From assembly GCF_003047105.1 (NCBI RefSeq), contig NZ_CP028475.1, forward strand, positions 2,604,001 to 2,668,000: a DNA stretch of 64,000 nucleotides. The letters run 5' to 3'. Below the pieces are notes generated by a model. It was given only the letters and a program-made list of their open reading frames with translations. It was not told where the DNA came from and did no database searches. Both the position numbers and the translations under genes were made by a program. Shown piece by piece: positions 30,741 to 39,805 of the stretch; the first letter of the stretch is position 1, and each line of letters opens with the position of its first letter. The stretch comes from Celeribacter baekdonensis. GTDB taxonomy: Bacteria; Pseudomonadota; Alphaproteobacteria; Rhodobacterales; Rhodobacteraceae.

Positions 30741-31454
30741 TTAGACCTCTCTGGCAACGCGGGCCAGTACCGCGATTGAAATATGGGACGCACCGGCCTC
30801 AAGACAAACGCGTGCGCATTGCGTCAAAGTCGCGCCAGTCGTCATAACATCGTCGATCAAAAGCACATGCCGACCGGCAATCCGCTTGGCACGCTTTGGC
30901 GTGACTTTGATCGCTCCCGACACGGTTTCATGCCGTTGATCGGCAGTCATCCCATCCAATTTTCGAGTCGCAACAGGTCGGCGCAATAGATCTGGACAAT
31001 AGTCTAATCCATGAAGCTTCGACACTTGGGCCGCCAACAAGGCGGACTGATTATAACGACGTTGAAGAACGCGCAGCCAATGGAGAGGCACCGGAGCCAC
31101 AAGCGTATCCTCACACACCAGAGGCGTAGCCGCCTGTGCCAGCCATGCCCCCGCAGAACGCGCAAGATCGGTGCGGTCGCCATGTTTAAACTTCAAAACC
31201 ATCGACCGGCCATTCTCCGCATATAACATCGCGGCCCGCCCCCGATCCCACAGACGCGGATTGGCGCGACAGTCATCGCAAAGATCACCCTCCTGCGCCT
31301 CACCAATCAAAGGACGGCCGCAAGCGTCGCAGGGCGGATCGACAATAAACGGCGTGTGAGACCAGCATTTTGGGCATAATCCACGCGCCACCTCGATCAT
31401 TTCGTCGCAGGTGAGGCATTGTGCCGGGTAGATCAGCTTGGCCAGTGTTTGCAT
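30741..31454 (-). CDS. comF: ComF-family phosphoribosyltransferase-like protein
   Basis: The 237-residue protein has an N-terminal double zinc-ribbon (CLTCDEM...CPKCW, CDACGRPL...CDDC). A type I phosphoribosyltransferase domain follows, with the PRPP loop VLLIDDVMTTGATLTQCA. ComF proteins take part in DNA uptake during natural transformation; in many alphaproteobacteria the gene is simply conserved and its role is not proven. It is the first gene of a minus-strand run with grxC and is divergent from the broken methyltransferase gene. Confidence 0.9.
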   Translation of the reverse strand: MQTLAKLIYPAQCLTCDEMIEVARGLCPKCWSHTPFIVDPPCDACGRPLIGEAQEGDLCDDCRANPRLWDRGRAAMLYAENGRSMVLKFKHGDRTDLARSAGAWLAQAATPLVCEDTLVAPVPLHWLRVLQRRYNQSALLAAQVSKLHGLDYCPDLLRRPVATRKLDGMTADQRHETVSGAIKVTPKRAKRIAGRHVLLIDDVMTTGATLTQCARVCLEAGASHISIAVLARVAREV

Positions 31455-31516
31455 TTCCCCGTCAACTTCCTACATTGCCCGCAGGTTTGAAACATGACCG
31501 TAAAGAAAGCATATCC

Positions 31517-32349
31517 ATGTCCGACCCCGTTCCTTTGATCCATCGGGACCATCTGTCTCGATACCGCACCCGTGCTTTGCGCATGGGGGCGATTTCTTTT
31601 TGCACGAAGAGGCCCGCGCTGAGATCGAAGATCGGTTAAGCATGGTTAATAAACCGTTTACATCGCCAGCGATTGTCACCGGTTTCCCCGAGCTGTGGTC
31701 AAAATGGTTCCCCAAGGCACGCGTCATTGCCGATGACGATGTGCTCGACTTGGAACCGGGCGCGCATGATTTGGTGATCCACGCCATGTCCCTGCATTGG
31801 GCTAATGATCCCGTTGGTCAGCTCATCCAGTGCAATCGCGCGCTCAAACCCGATGGCTTGATGATCGCGGCCTTTTTCGGCGACCAAACACTGCACGAAT
31901 TGCGCGCCTGTTTGGGTCAGGCGGAAACCGCGCTTTTGGGTGGGCTGTCGCCACGCATTTTGCCGATGGGGGAGCTGCGTGATCTGGGTGCGCTATTGCA
32001 ACGCGCCTCTTTTGCTCTGCCCGTGGCGGATAAAAGTCCGCGCACTGTGACCTATCCCGATCTGAAAAAACTCGTCACCGATCTGCGCGCTATGGGCGAA
32101 AGCAATGCCCTGAGCGCACGACACATGGCGCCAAGCCCAAAGGCGCTTTTTGATCTCACTGAGCATCTCTATCAGACTCATTTTGTACAAGACGATCGGC
32201 TTGTGGCGACCTTTGATTTGGTGTTTCTCACGGGCTGGGCCCCGGATGAAAGCCAGCCGAAACCACTGATGCCCGGCTCCGCCAAACACCGCCTGGCAGA
32301 CGCGCTTCAGGCGCAGGAATTTAAGCTGCCCACAGAGGCCAACTCTTGA
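31517..32349 (+). pseudogene. BioC-like SAM-dependent methyltransferase, split by a frameshift
   Basis: The N-terminal segment from the ATG at 31517 (MSDPVPLIHRDHLSRYRTRA) is in one frame and the rest (FFLHEEARAEIEDRLSMVNK onwards) in another. The break falls at a run of five G at 31585-31589. With six G the frame would read through to the stop at 32347-32349, giving about 278 residues. The C-terminal part has methyltransferase features: DLVIHAMSLHWANDPVGQL and ALKPDGLMIAAFFG. The family resembles BioC and the NDUFAF5-type methyltransferase. As written, the active-fold N-terminus is lost. It is divergent from comF and precedes hemH. Confidence 0.8.
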
Positions 32350-32403
32350 CCCGAAACCCGACCGCCCTAAGCCTATAAAAAATCAAACAATCAGGACAAA
32401 CAC

Positions 32404-33489
32404 ATGGGACTTATGAAGCCAAGCCGGATGAACTCAAATGCGGCAGACGCCACATGTCCAATGCACGCTCAAACAGACCACCCCAAAGTACCGAAACAAA
32501 AAATCGGGGTCTTGCTCTCAAATTTGGGGACGCCCGACGCCACAGACTATTGGTCAATGCGCCGATATTTGAACGAGTTCCTGTCGGATCAGCGCGTGAT
32601 CGACTATCCGAAATGGAAATGGCAACCAATCCTTCAAGGCATCATTTTGACCTTTAGACCATCGAAATCCGGTGCGGCGTATCGGTCGATTTGGAACAAC
32701 GAGGCGAATGAAAGCCCGCTGATGACCATCACCAAAGAGCAAACGGCAGCGATCAAAGCAGCGCTTGCCGAGGAGTTTGGCGATGAGGTGATGGTTGATT
32801 TCTGTATGCGCTACGGCAACCCATCCACCAAATCAAAGGTGCAAAAACTCGCGTCTGAGGGCTGTAGCAAAATCCTGTTTTTCCCGCTTTACCCGCAATA
32901 CGCCGGGGCAACCGTCGCCACCGCCAATGACGAATTTTTCCGCGCCTTGATGGAAGAAAACTGGCAACCCGCCGCGCGGACCGTGCCACCCTATTTCGAT
33001 GATCCCGCCTATGTTGATGCGCTCGCGCAATCCATTGAGCGCGCTTATGAGGCGGCGGAGAAAAAGCCGGATATCCTGATTTGTTCTTATCATGGCCTGC
33101 CAGAGCGCTACCTGAAAGAGGGGGGCGACCCCTATCATTGTCAGTGTCGCAAAACCACTCGACTGCTGAAGGAGCGCCTCTGCTGGGATGACACGCAGAT
33201 CATGACGACGTTTCAATCGAAATTTGGTCCTGAAGAGTGGCTTCAACCCTACACCGTTGAAGAGGTCGCGCGTCAGGCCGAAGCTGGCAACAAACGTATC
33301 GCCGTGTGTGCACCCGCGTTTTCCGCCGATTGCATTGAGACACTCGAGGAAATCAACGAAGAGATCAAAGAAAGCTTTGAACACGCGGGCGGTGAGGATT
33401 TCCTCTACATCCCGTGCCTCAACGCCGAGCCTTTGCACATTAAGGCCCTTGTGGATCAAATCCGTAAAAATCTAAGCGGGTGGATCTAG
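32404..33489 (+). CDS. hemH: ferrochelatase
   Basis: HemH (361 residues) inserts Fe2+ into protoporphyrin IX as the last step of haem synthesis. The family signatures LLSNLGTPDATDYWSMRRYL, the active-site region SYHGLPERYLKEGGDPYHCQ and TFQSKFGPEEWLQPYT are present. CAGGA lies seven bases before the ATG at 32404. The cysteines in HCQCRKT suggest possible iron-sulfur or metal binding, but I cannot confirm this. HemJ and HemW-type proteins are also encoded in the window. Confidence 0.97.
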   Translation: MGLMKPSRMNSNAADATCPMHAQTDHPKVPKQKIGVLLSNLGTPDATDYWSMRRYLNEFLSDQRVIDYPKWKWQPILQGIILTFRPSKSGAAYRSIWNNEANESPLMTITKEQTAAIKAALAEEFGDEVMVDFCMRYGNPSTKSKVQKLASEGCSKILFFPLYPQYAGATVATANDEFFRALMEENWQPAARTVPPYFDDPAYVDALAQSIERAYEAAEKKPDILICSYHGLPERYLKEGGDPYHCQCRKTTRLLKERLCWDDTQIMTTFQSKFGPEEWLQPYTVEEVARQAEAGNKRIAVCAPAFSADCIETLEEINEEIKESFEHAGGEDFLYIPCLNAEPLHIKALVDQIRKNLSGWI

Positions 33490-33531
33490 ACGGGGCTCAA
33501 AGAGCCTTAGCTCCACCGCTTTTATAAAATG

Positions 33532-33559
33532 AAAAGGGCAGCTCGATGAGCTGCCCTTT
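33532..33559. terminator. bidirectional terminator after hemH
   Basis: AAAAGGGCAGCTC and its complement flank the loop GAT, with T and A residues at both ends. It sits between the convergent hemH and the 61-residue gene and can serve both. Confidence 0.9.
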
Positions 33560-33584
33560 AAAATTAGTAACTGTCGCGAGACGA

Positions 33585-33770
33585 TTAGTCAGCAGCAACA
33601 GCAGCGGCAACGAGTGCCAAGATCAGCAACGGTACAACGTAACCACCGGCGGACGAGGAAGAAGTTTCTTCCACGATGACGGGAGCTTCGATAACCGGCT
33701 CAGAGTAGCCGCCAGCGAAAGAGGCGGTGCCAGCCAGAGCAAAAACGGCAGCAGCAGCAAATTTTTTCAT
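33585..33770 (-). CDS. small exported protein with C-terminal membrane segment
   Basis: The 61-residue product has a signal peptide (KKFAAAAVFALAGTASFAGG) and a short acidic, Val/Pro-rich linker (EPVIEAPVIVEE). A serine run and one C-terminal hydrophobic segment (VVPLLILALVAAAVAA) follow. It is probably a small inner-membrane protein facing the periplasm. I chose the ATG at 33770, seven bases after GGAGG; the ATG six bases earlier is too close to that site. Function is unknown. It is convergent with hemH and shares its terminator. Confidence 0.8.
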   Translation of the reverse strand: MKKFAAAAVFALAGTASFAGGYSEPVIEAPVIVEETSSSSAGGYVVPLLILALVAAAVAAD

Positions 33771-33894
33771 TTTCATTCCTCCATGATCCCTGCATTGGCA
33801 GGTCAGGTTTGTTACACAGTACTCGTCTTGACGCCAAATTCGGGGAAAATCAATTCCTCGATCACAGAGGAACCATATTTCGGTCGGCTTGTCG

Positions 33895-34488
33895 TCAAAT
33901 TAGCAACACCTGCGTACCTACTTTTGTCAAACCATACAACTCCGCAATGTGCTCGTTGTATAAGCCGATGCAGCCATTCGACGACCGACGACCAATTTTT
34001 CGCGTGTCGTGGGTGCCATGGATTCGGTAATATTGCCAAGATAGGTAAAGCGCGTGCGTGCCGAGCGGATTATTTGGACCTGGCCCAACAAACTCCGGCC
34101 ACTCAGGGTTACGAACTCTCATAGCCGGCGTTGGAGACCAGCTCGGTCCTTCGACTTTGCGAATAATCTCAGTGCGGCCGCGACGGGTCAGATCCTCTGT
34201 CAACGGAACCGACGTTGGGTAGAGTTTATAGATCGACTGGTCTTCGCTCCAAAAATGCAACGCCCGCGACGTGGTATCCACAAGGATGGCGCCATTGCTG
34301 AGGTTGCTGAAATAGGGCTGCCAATCGAGCGAGCGGAAACTTGAGATGTTGCGACGTACAACGGTTGAGATGTCGCCTTCGATCTCTGTGGTGTTATCGG
34401 TTTGTGCCAAAGCAGGCAGTGCCAAAACAGCAGAGGAACCTGCAACAAATGCGCGGCGGGAGACCTTGAGGGCCGAAAGTTTGCTCAT
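33895..34488 (-). CDS. L,D-transpeptidase (YkuD family), exported
   Basis: This 197-residue protein has a Tat-like or Sec signal peptide (VSRRAFVAGSSAVLALPALA). The YkuD catalytic core is HGTHDTRKIGRRSSNGCIGL, with the active-site Cys in SNGCIG. Such enzymes form 3-3 peptidoglycan cross-links or attach proteins to peptidoglycan in the periplasm. It is divergent from the CAP-domain lipoprotein. A second YkuD protein is encoded about 0.7 kb away, so the two may have separate jobs or conditions. Confidence 0.93.
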   Translation of the reverse strand: MSKLSALKVSRRAFVAGSSAVLALPALAQTDNTTEIEGDISTVVRRNISSFRSLDWQPYFSNLSNGAILVDTTSRALHFWSEDQSIYKLYPTSVPLTEDLTRRGRTEIIRKVEGPSWSPTPAMRVRNPEWPEFVGPGPNNPLGTHALYLSWQYYRIHGTHDTRKIGRRSSNGCIGLYNEHIAELYGLTKVGTQVLLI

Positions 34489-34654
34489 TGAACGAAGCCA
34501 GTCATGAATGTGAAAGCGGGTACTCAGCCTTTATATGGCGCGATTGCCTCAGTCGCAAATCAAACAATCATTCATGGCAAAAAGTCGCGAACAGGATTTG
34601 ATCCCGGCAATCAAAGGGTCTACGTCATCAGAACACAGTTTTTGGAGTGTCTGA

Positions 34655-35188
34655 ATGTCTCGCATTATTGCTGTCCTCATGATGGCCCTTATTGGTCTCT
34701 CCGCCTGCGACGCGCCGACCGAACGTCTTGGGCCAGATGGCAAGCCCTTGCCGCGCCTCTATCGAATCCATGCTCGGGATGAAGCGAAGATTCAATATCA
34801 CATCCTTGATTCAATCAACGCACTGCGTGCCGCCGCCGGGACCTCCCCCGTTCAACTCAATGCCAATCTCAATGCTGCCGCGGCGACTCATTCGCGTGAC
34901 ATGCACGTCCAAAACCGTCCCTGGCATTTCGGCTCTGACGGCTCCTCGCCGCTCGATCGCGTCAACCGCTCCGGCTACACGGGCTTGATGATTGGTGAGA
35001 ATATTTCGGAGACTTACGAAACCGAACTTGAAACTCTGTCCGCATGGATGGAGCAGTCCGACACGCGCGATATCATTCTTGATCCGCGCGCTACAGATAT
35101 TGGCTTTGCCTGGTATCAAGAAGACAATGGGAAATTGTGGTGGACCCTATTGATCGGGGCCAACCCGTCCCAATTTTCAGGCCTCTAA
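34655..35188 (+). CDS. CAP/SCP-domain lipoprotein
   Basis: The 177-residue protein begins with a lipoprotein signal (MSRIIAVLMMALIGLSAC, with lipobox LSAC and Cys18). The CAP (SCP/PR1-like) domain covers about residues 45-170, with LDSINALRAAAGTSP, AAATHSRDM, WHFGSDGS and IGENIS. GGAG lies eight bases before the ATG. It is probably membrane-anchored in the periplasm. CAP proteins in bacteria are often cell-wall linked, which fits its place between two L,D-transpeptidase genes. It converges with the second of these. Confidence 0.9.
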   Translation: MSRIIAVLMMALIGLSACDAPTERLGPDGKPLPRLYRIHARDEAKIQYHILDSINALRAAAGTSPVQLNANLNAAAATHSRDMHVQNRPWHFGSDGSSPLDRVNRSGYTGLMIGENISETYETELETLSAWMEQSDTRDIILDPRATDIGFAWYQEDNGKLWWTLLIGANPSQFSGL

Positions 35189-35198
35189 TGACCTGAAA

Positions 35199-35699
35199 TT
35201 ACGGGAAAATATCTACTTGAGTGCCATCTTGCACCATCATGTAGATCTTCTCAATGTTGCGATCGGAAACCGAGATACAGCCCGCCGTCCAATCACGGCC
35301 TTTGCCTCGGTTTTCGCCTGCCCTTCCGTGAATGAAAATGTCCCCGCCCGGACGCCGCCCCATCAACGCGGCATTCTCGGCATCAATTTGGTTTGGGTAA
35401 GAAATCCCCAGAGACAGATGATAGGCTGAGTTCGGGTTCCGCCGATCTACGATATAGCTGCCTTCCGGGGTCTTGCCATCACCCTCGAATTGCTTGGGTC
35501 CAATCGGATTTCCGCCCAGTCCAATTTTGTATTTCTTGAGCACCTTTTCACCGCTCATAAGATACATTCTGCGGCGTCCCTTGTAGATCACAATTCGAGT
35601 GACTGCGGGCCCGGAATAGGCCCTGAGCTCACGCGCCAAAACGCCGAATGGCAGCACAATGGCTGCCACAGTTGATGCTAGAAAAGTTCGCCGATCCAT
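35199..35699 (-). CDS. L,D-transpeptidase (YkuD family), second copy
   Basis: This 166-residue protein has a short N-terminal signal (DRRTFLASTVAAIVLPFGV, Tat-like) and a YkuD domain. The domain carries the calcium-loop-type segment KTPEGSYIVDRRNPNSAYH and the catalytic core IHGRAGENRGKGRDWTAGCI. The ATG at 35699 begins the signal peptide; an upstream in-frame ATG at 35735 would put 12 polar residues in front of it. It differs strongly in sequence from the L,D-transpeptidase at 33895-34488, so this is not a recent duplication. Confidence 0.92.
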   Translation of the reverse strand: MDRRTFLASTVAAIVLPFGVLARELRAYSGPAVTRIVIYKGRRRMYLMSGEKVLKKYKIGLGGNPIGPKQFEGDGKTPEGSYIVDRRNPNSAYHLSLGISYPNQIDAENAALMGRRPGGDIFIHGRAGENRGKGRDWTAGCISVSDRNIEKIYMMVQDGTQVDIFP

Positions 35700-35769
35700 T
35701 GGGTCTACTCGATTTGTGTTTTCCGCTGGATACACCGATTTGGCTGATCAGGCCAATGATTTGATTGCT

Positions 35770-36987
35770 CTAAACGCGCAGGAATCGCGCTGCGATTTCG
35801 ACGTGAGTCGACCAGCGAAACTGATCAATCACCTCAATCCAGTCCAAAACAAAGCCTGCATCGGTCAGTGTTTTGGCGTCTCGCGCGAATGTGATCGGGT
35901 TGCAGGACACGAAACCAATGGTTTTCAGCGCACTTTTCGCGATCTCATCACACTGTGCAGCAGCCCCCGGTCGTGGTGGATCAATGATCGCCGCATCGAA
36001 CCGATTGAGTTCGTCGGCCCGAATCGGTTGTCGAAACAAGTCGCGAGTCTCAACCGTCACGCGTTTGAGACCGTCGGCCTGTCGCCACCCTTTGTTCAAC
36101 GCGTCAAGCATCTCACTCACGCTTTCCACGGCATGAACCTCAGCTGTCTCCGCGCAAGGCAAGGAAAACGTCCCGCACCCCGCGAAAAGATCAATGACGC
36201 GCTGTGCATCTCCGACAGCTCGGCGCATTGCGTGCACAAGTGCTGCCTCACCTGCTGCCGTTGCTTGAAGAAACGCACCGGCGGGCGGTACGACCCGTGC
36301 TTTGCCAAAACGCAGATAGGCTGGCGCTTCGCCCGCAACATCTTCGCCATTCCATGACAGGCGTGAAAACCGTTGATCACGCACGACTTGGCCAAGCTCA
36401 ATCCTCAGATCCATATCGAGCGGCTTGCCATTCTCCACGGACACATCAAGACCGGTTTGCGTGGCGATCACCGCGAGGTTCATTTCGCCACGGCGCGAGG
36501 CCCCAAGTTGAACCAACCGTTCAAGCGCACCATAAGCCGACATGATTTCCGGGGTCATCAGAATGCAGTCAGACACCGGAACCAAGCTGCCAGAAGCGCG
36601 GCCATACAGCCCGACCATGACACTCTTTTTTGTCCGTCGTCCATGAAACACTGCGCGCCTTCGACTGCGGGAGGGGGATGTATAAATCGTCTCTAACCCA
36701 GCCGAAATACCGTGATTTTTGAGGGCAGTTGCAACGATTTCACGCTTCCAGTCGGCAACAAATTCGTCTGAGGCATGTTGAAGCGCGCAACCACCGCACG
36801 TCTTGTAGTGGCGACAGGCAGGCGCGACACGTGCAGGAGATGGCGTGATGATCCGACCATTCATCACCCGGTCATTTTCAGCGTCACCCTCTACAATCTC
36901 ACCCGGAAGCGCATTTGGCACAAACACGCCGTCTCTGGTGATTCCATCGCCTTTATGTCCAAGCCGGATAACTTCGAACTGCGTCAT
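35770..36987 (-). CDS. class I RNA m5U methyltransferase (TrmA/RlmC/RlmD family)
   Basis: This 405-residue protein has an N-terminal TRAM-like domain (RLGHKGDGITRDGVFVPNALPGE) and an iron-sulfur-type cysteine cluster (ACRHYKTCGGCALQH). The Rossmann methyltransferase domain has DLFAGCGTFSLP and IIDPPRPGA, and the catalytic cysteine is in SCNPITFARD. It methylates uridine in rRNA or tRNA; the exact target is not readable from sequence. The ATG at 36987 is used because AAAGG lies eight bases upstream. It lies one base after the cca stop, in the run hslO-Nudix-cca. Confidence 0.9.
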   Translation of the reverse strand: MTQFEVIRLGHKGDGITRDGVFVPNALPGEIVEGDAENDRVMNGRIITPSPARVAPACRHYKTCGGCALQHASDEFVADWKREIVATALKNHGISAGLETIYTSPSRSRRRAVFHGRRTKKSVMVGLYGRASGSLVPVSDCILMTPEIMSAYGALERLVQLGASRRGEMNLAVIATQTGLDVSVENGKPLDMDLRIELGQVVRDQRFSRLSWNGEDVAGEAPAYLRFGKARVVPPAGAFLQATAAGEAALVHAMRRAVGDAQRVIDLFAGCGTFSLPCAETAEVHAVESVSEMLDALNKGWRQADGLKRVTVETRDLFRQPIRADELNRFDAAIIDPPRPGAAAQCDEIAKSALKTIGFVSCNPITFARDAKTLTDAGFVLDWIEVIDQFRWSTHVEIAARFLRV

Positions 36988-36988
36988 A

Positions 36989-38143
36989 TCACTCACCTTT
37001 TGCCCGCGTAATCAAAGCATGCCTATCGAGCGTAAATCCACTTTCAATCCACGCCTGTTCCGCTGTTTTCAACGCAGAGCCAAGCGCGGGCCCTCTCATT
37101 TCTGGCATCAAATCTGCCGCACTGATAGGAAACCGAGCCCTGTCGCCTTTGGCAATGTCCGCCTCCACATCCGGTGAGACCGGCTGTTCAAAGAACGCAG
37201 ATCGAAGACATGCAACCGCGCGCGCCACATCTGCAGTTTCACGATAGGCAATTTCTGCAAGCCTCTTTGTTCCGGCCGCAAGATCTCGATAAGTGTCATA
37301 TTCTCGACATTGCACCTTGGACAACCTCAAAAGTTCGCTCACATCAAAGTTGCCCAGCGCCGCAAGGCGTAAGATCGGGTTTGGACGTGTCTCAAAAGCG
37401 GTCAAAAGAAAAAATGCCTTTGTCGATGCGCCCGGCAGAAGGGCATTCAAAACGCCGGATTGATCCATCGCGCCAATGGCTTGATCAGGCGACAGGGCAG
37501 ACAGCAATTTGATGAATTCCGCCCCCACACGTTCCCGCGACAGTGTTGCCAATCCATCAAGATGTGACGCGCAGGCTGCCAAGCCATCAGGGTCTAATCC
37601 GGCAGAATGATCGCCATACCACGCATAGAACCGAAAGAACCTAAGAATACGAAGATAGTCCTCTTTGATCCGAAGATGAGGATCATCAATAAAACGGACG
37701 CGACCGGCGCGTAGATCCGGCAACCCGCCAAGCGGGTCAATAATCTCTCCTGACGCATCGGCATATATGGCATTCATCGTGAAATCGCGTCGCCGCGCAT
37801 CATCTTCCATATGGGTTGAAAATGCGACCACAGCACGCCGACCGTCTGTCTCCACATCCTTGCGGAATGTTGTGATCTCAAACGGTTCGCCATCCGCGAT
37901 CACAGTGACCGTGCCATGCTCAATCCCGGTTGGAATGGCTTTCAGTCCAGCATCTTTCGCCAGTTTTAGAGTGAGTTCGGGTCGCACCGGTGTCGAAATG
38001 TCCAGGTCGCTGACTGGAACATCAAGCAGACTGTTCCTGACACAACCTCCAACAAAATACGCAACCTCGTCAATTTCGGAGAAGAGGGCCATCACTTGAC
38101 GCGCCCCTGTACTGTTGAGCCAAGAGGCCGTGAGCCTGGTCAC
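36989..38143 (-). CDS. cca: CCA tRNA nucleotidyltransferase / poly(A) polymerase family protein
   Basis: The 384-residue protein has the class II nucleotidyltransferase motif VGGCVRNSLLDVPVSDLDIST. ITTFRKD, RRRDFTMNAIYAD and the RNA-binding region RIKEDYLRILRFFRFYA follow. It adds or repairs the 3' CCA of tRNAs. I chose a GTG start at 38143, which overlaps the Nudix stop as GTGA; the upstream frame is Nudix coding sequence. Some alphaproteobacterial homologues lack parts of the C-terminal HD region, and I see no HD motif here. Confidence 0.92.
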   Translation of the reverse strand: MTRLTASWLNSTGARQVMALFSEIDEVAYFVGGCVRNSLLDVPVSDLDISTPVRPELTLKLAKDAGLKAIPTGIEHGTVTVIADGEPFEITTFRKDVETDGRRAVVAFSTHMEDDARRRDFTMNAIYADASGEIIDPLGGLPDLRAGRVRFIDDPHLRIKEDYLRILRFFRFYAWYGDHSAGLDPDGLAACASHLDGLATLSRERVGAEFIKLLSALSPDQAIGAMDQSGVLNALLPGASTKAFFLLTAFETRPNPILRLAALGNFDVSELLRLSKVQCREYDTYRDLAAGTKRLAEIAYRETADVARAVACLRSAFFEQPVSPDVEADIAKGDRARFPISAADLMPEMRGPALGSALKTAEQAWIESGFTLDRHALITRAKGE

Positions 38144-38742
38144 AATTGCACCCGATCCGCCAACCCGCGCAAAATGCGCGCTGTAGCGCCCCAGATGTAG
38201 TAAGGGCCGTAAGGCACAGTGAAAAAGGATCGTTTTTGTCCGCGCCATAGACGCGACTGTACATTAAAATTGTCTGGGTTGAGGACGTGGCTCATGGGAA
38301 CAGTGAAGATTTCAGAAACTTCGCCCGGCTCAGCAATGGGCGTAAAATCGTCTCTAATCCAGCCTAAAACAGGGTACATCTGAAATCGCGTCACGGTTTC
38401 ATGGGTGGGAAGAGTGCCGATGACATCAACACTCTGTCGCGGCAAACCAATTTCTTCTTCGGCCTCGCGAAGGGCTGCGTCAATCGGGTCCGTATCCGTT
38501 GGGTCCACCCGCCCGCCCGGAAATGCAATTTGGCCCGGGTGATGTTTGAGTGCGGATGAACGCTTGGTCAACACAAGTCTTGGCCCATTTGGGTGGTCCA
38601 TAATGGGGATCAACACACCGGCCGCCCGCAAGTCACCCGTCACAGCGTCCGAAAAATCCGGGTTCAGATCGAAATCTGACGACGGCGCACCAGAGATATG
38701 GAGCGCCGCCTCAAGTGTGGTCCGATCAATCGGTGTTTCCAT
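38140..38742 (-). CDS. Nudix hydrolase, CoA pyrophosphatase (NudL-like)
   Basis: The 200-residue protein contains the CoA-pyrophosphatase signature, with KHHPGQIAFPGGRVDPTD leading into the Nudix box GGRVDPTDTDPIDAALREAE and EEIG. Members hydrolyse CoA or its derivatives to phosphopantetheine and 3',5'-ADP. The ATG at 38742 lies inside the last codons of hslO (17-base overlap) behind GGAGG. Its stop overlaps the cca start. This is one of three Nudix proteins encoded in the window, each of a different subfamily. Confidence 0.9.
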   Translation of the reverse strand: METPIDRTTLEAALHISGAPSSDFDLNPDFSDAVTGDLRAAGVLIPIMDHPNGPRLVLTKRSSALKHHPGQIAFPGGRVDPTDTDPIDAALREAEEEIGLPRQSVDVIGTLPTHETVTRFQMYPVLGWIRDDFTPIAEPGEVSEIFTVPMSHVLNPDNFNVQSRLWRGQKRSFFTVPYGPYYIWGATARILRGLADRVQL

Positions 38743-39727
38743 CCGGCTTAACCTCCGCATCGAAGCCAACTGTTTTAGGATCGAGCACATAATGCGCGCC
38801 GCAGAATTGGCAATCTGCGGTCACAGTGCCCTCCTCCGTCGTCATATGTCGAATGTCCTTTGCAGAGTACATCGACAGGCTGTTGCGCACACGATCCTCG
38901 GAGCAGTTACAACCGAAAGCGACAGGTTGCGGATCAAAAACCCGAGGCCGCTCTTCGTGGAACAGGCGGACGAGGAGATCAGTGGGCTGAACGCGTGGAC
39001 CGATCAGCTCCATCTCCTCGACCGTGCTCAAAAGGATATTGGCACGGTTCCAATCTTCCAAATCATCCTCGGCCAGAATGTCGGCGGGCTTCAAGAGGCT
39101 CTGATCTTCGGCCCCCTCCAAAGGTGCGGCAAAAGGCGAAGCTTTTGGCATTTTTTGCAGCATAATACCGCCCGCACGCCACGACTCGGTTTCGCCAGAC
39201 AGGCGCGATTTACCAAAGGACGTTGAGAACCGCGTCGGCAATTGTTCGGATTGAGCAAAATAAGTTTCCGCACAAGCAGACAAAGATCCACCGGCGATCG
39301 GCGTGATGCCCTGATACGGTGTCGTTCCGCTGCCTTGATCAATTAGGATGGCAAAATAGCCCTTACCAATTTGCGAAAACGGATCAACACCGGGCTGAAG
39401 ACGCTCTGCATCATAGGATGCATAGGCCCGAATACGCCCTGGTGCACCGTCCTTTTCTGGCGCGTAATAGTCAGTGGCGATCAGCCGAGCCGGGCCATCC
39501 CCACGCACCTGCAGTGAGAGCTTCCAACGCAATTTGATGGTCTGACCAATCATTGCGGTCAGCAACGCGATCTCAGCGACCAGCGCTTCTATTTCAGGCG
39601 GATAATTGTGCTGCAACAAAACGCGGTCCAAGACCCCGTCAAGACGCGCGACACGGCCCCGGATGTCGGATGCATCCAGTTGAAACGGGAGAACGGTGTC
39701 ATCCCATGCGATTTTCGATCCGATCAT
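38726..39727 (-). CDS. hslO: redox-regulated chaperone Hsp33
   Basis: Hsp33 (333 residues) is a holdase activated by oxidative unfolding. The C-terminal zinc-switch cysteines are present as CNCSED (residues about 285) and CQFCGAHY (about 315), together four cysteines. AAGGA lies eight bases before the ATG at 39727; earlier in-frame starts would extend into the promoter shared with the divergent Nudix gene. It heads the run hslO-Nudix-cca-RNA methyltransferase, which has overlapping or near-overlapping genes throughout. Confidence 0.95.
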   Translation of the reverse strand: MIGSKIAWDDTVLPFQLDASDIRGRVARLDGVLDRVLLQHNYPPEIEALVAEIALLTAMIGQTIKLRWKLSLQVRGDGPARLIATDYYAPEKDGAPGRIRAYASYDAERLQPGVDPFSQIGKGYFAILIDQGSGTTPYQGITPIAGGSLSACAETYFAQSEQLPTRFSTSFGKSRLSGETESWRAGGIMLQKMPKASPFAAPLEGAEDQSLLKPADILAEDDLEDWNRANILLSTVEEMELIGPRVQPTDLLVRLFHEERPRVFDPQPVAFGCNCSEDRVRNSLSMYSAKDIRHMTTEEGTVTADCQFCGAHYVLDPKTVGFDAEVKPDGNTD

Positions 39728-39805
39728 TTGTGCTTTCCTTGAGGTTCGGCGCTGACATATCGTGTTCATATAGGTGGAACAACCGCCGAAGGAAGGTGGA
39801 ACACG

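Noticed and set aside
34597..34615. TTTGAT / ATCAAA dyad as an FNR-type site before the CAP lipoprotein
   Set aside because: FNR half-sites TTGAT and ATCAA must be four bases apart; here the gap is seven.
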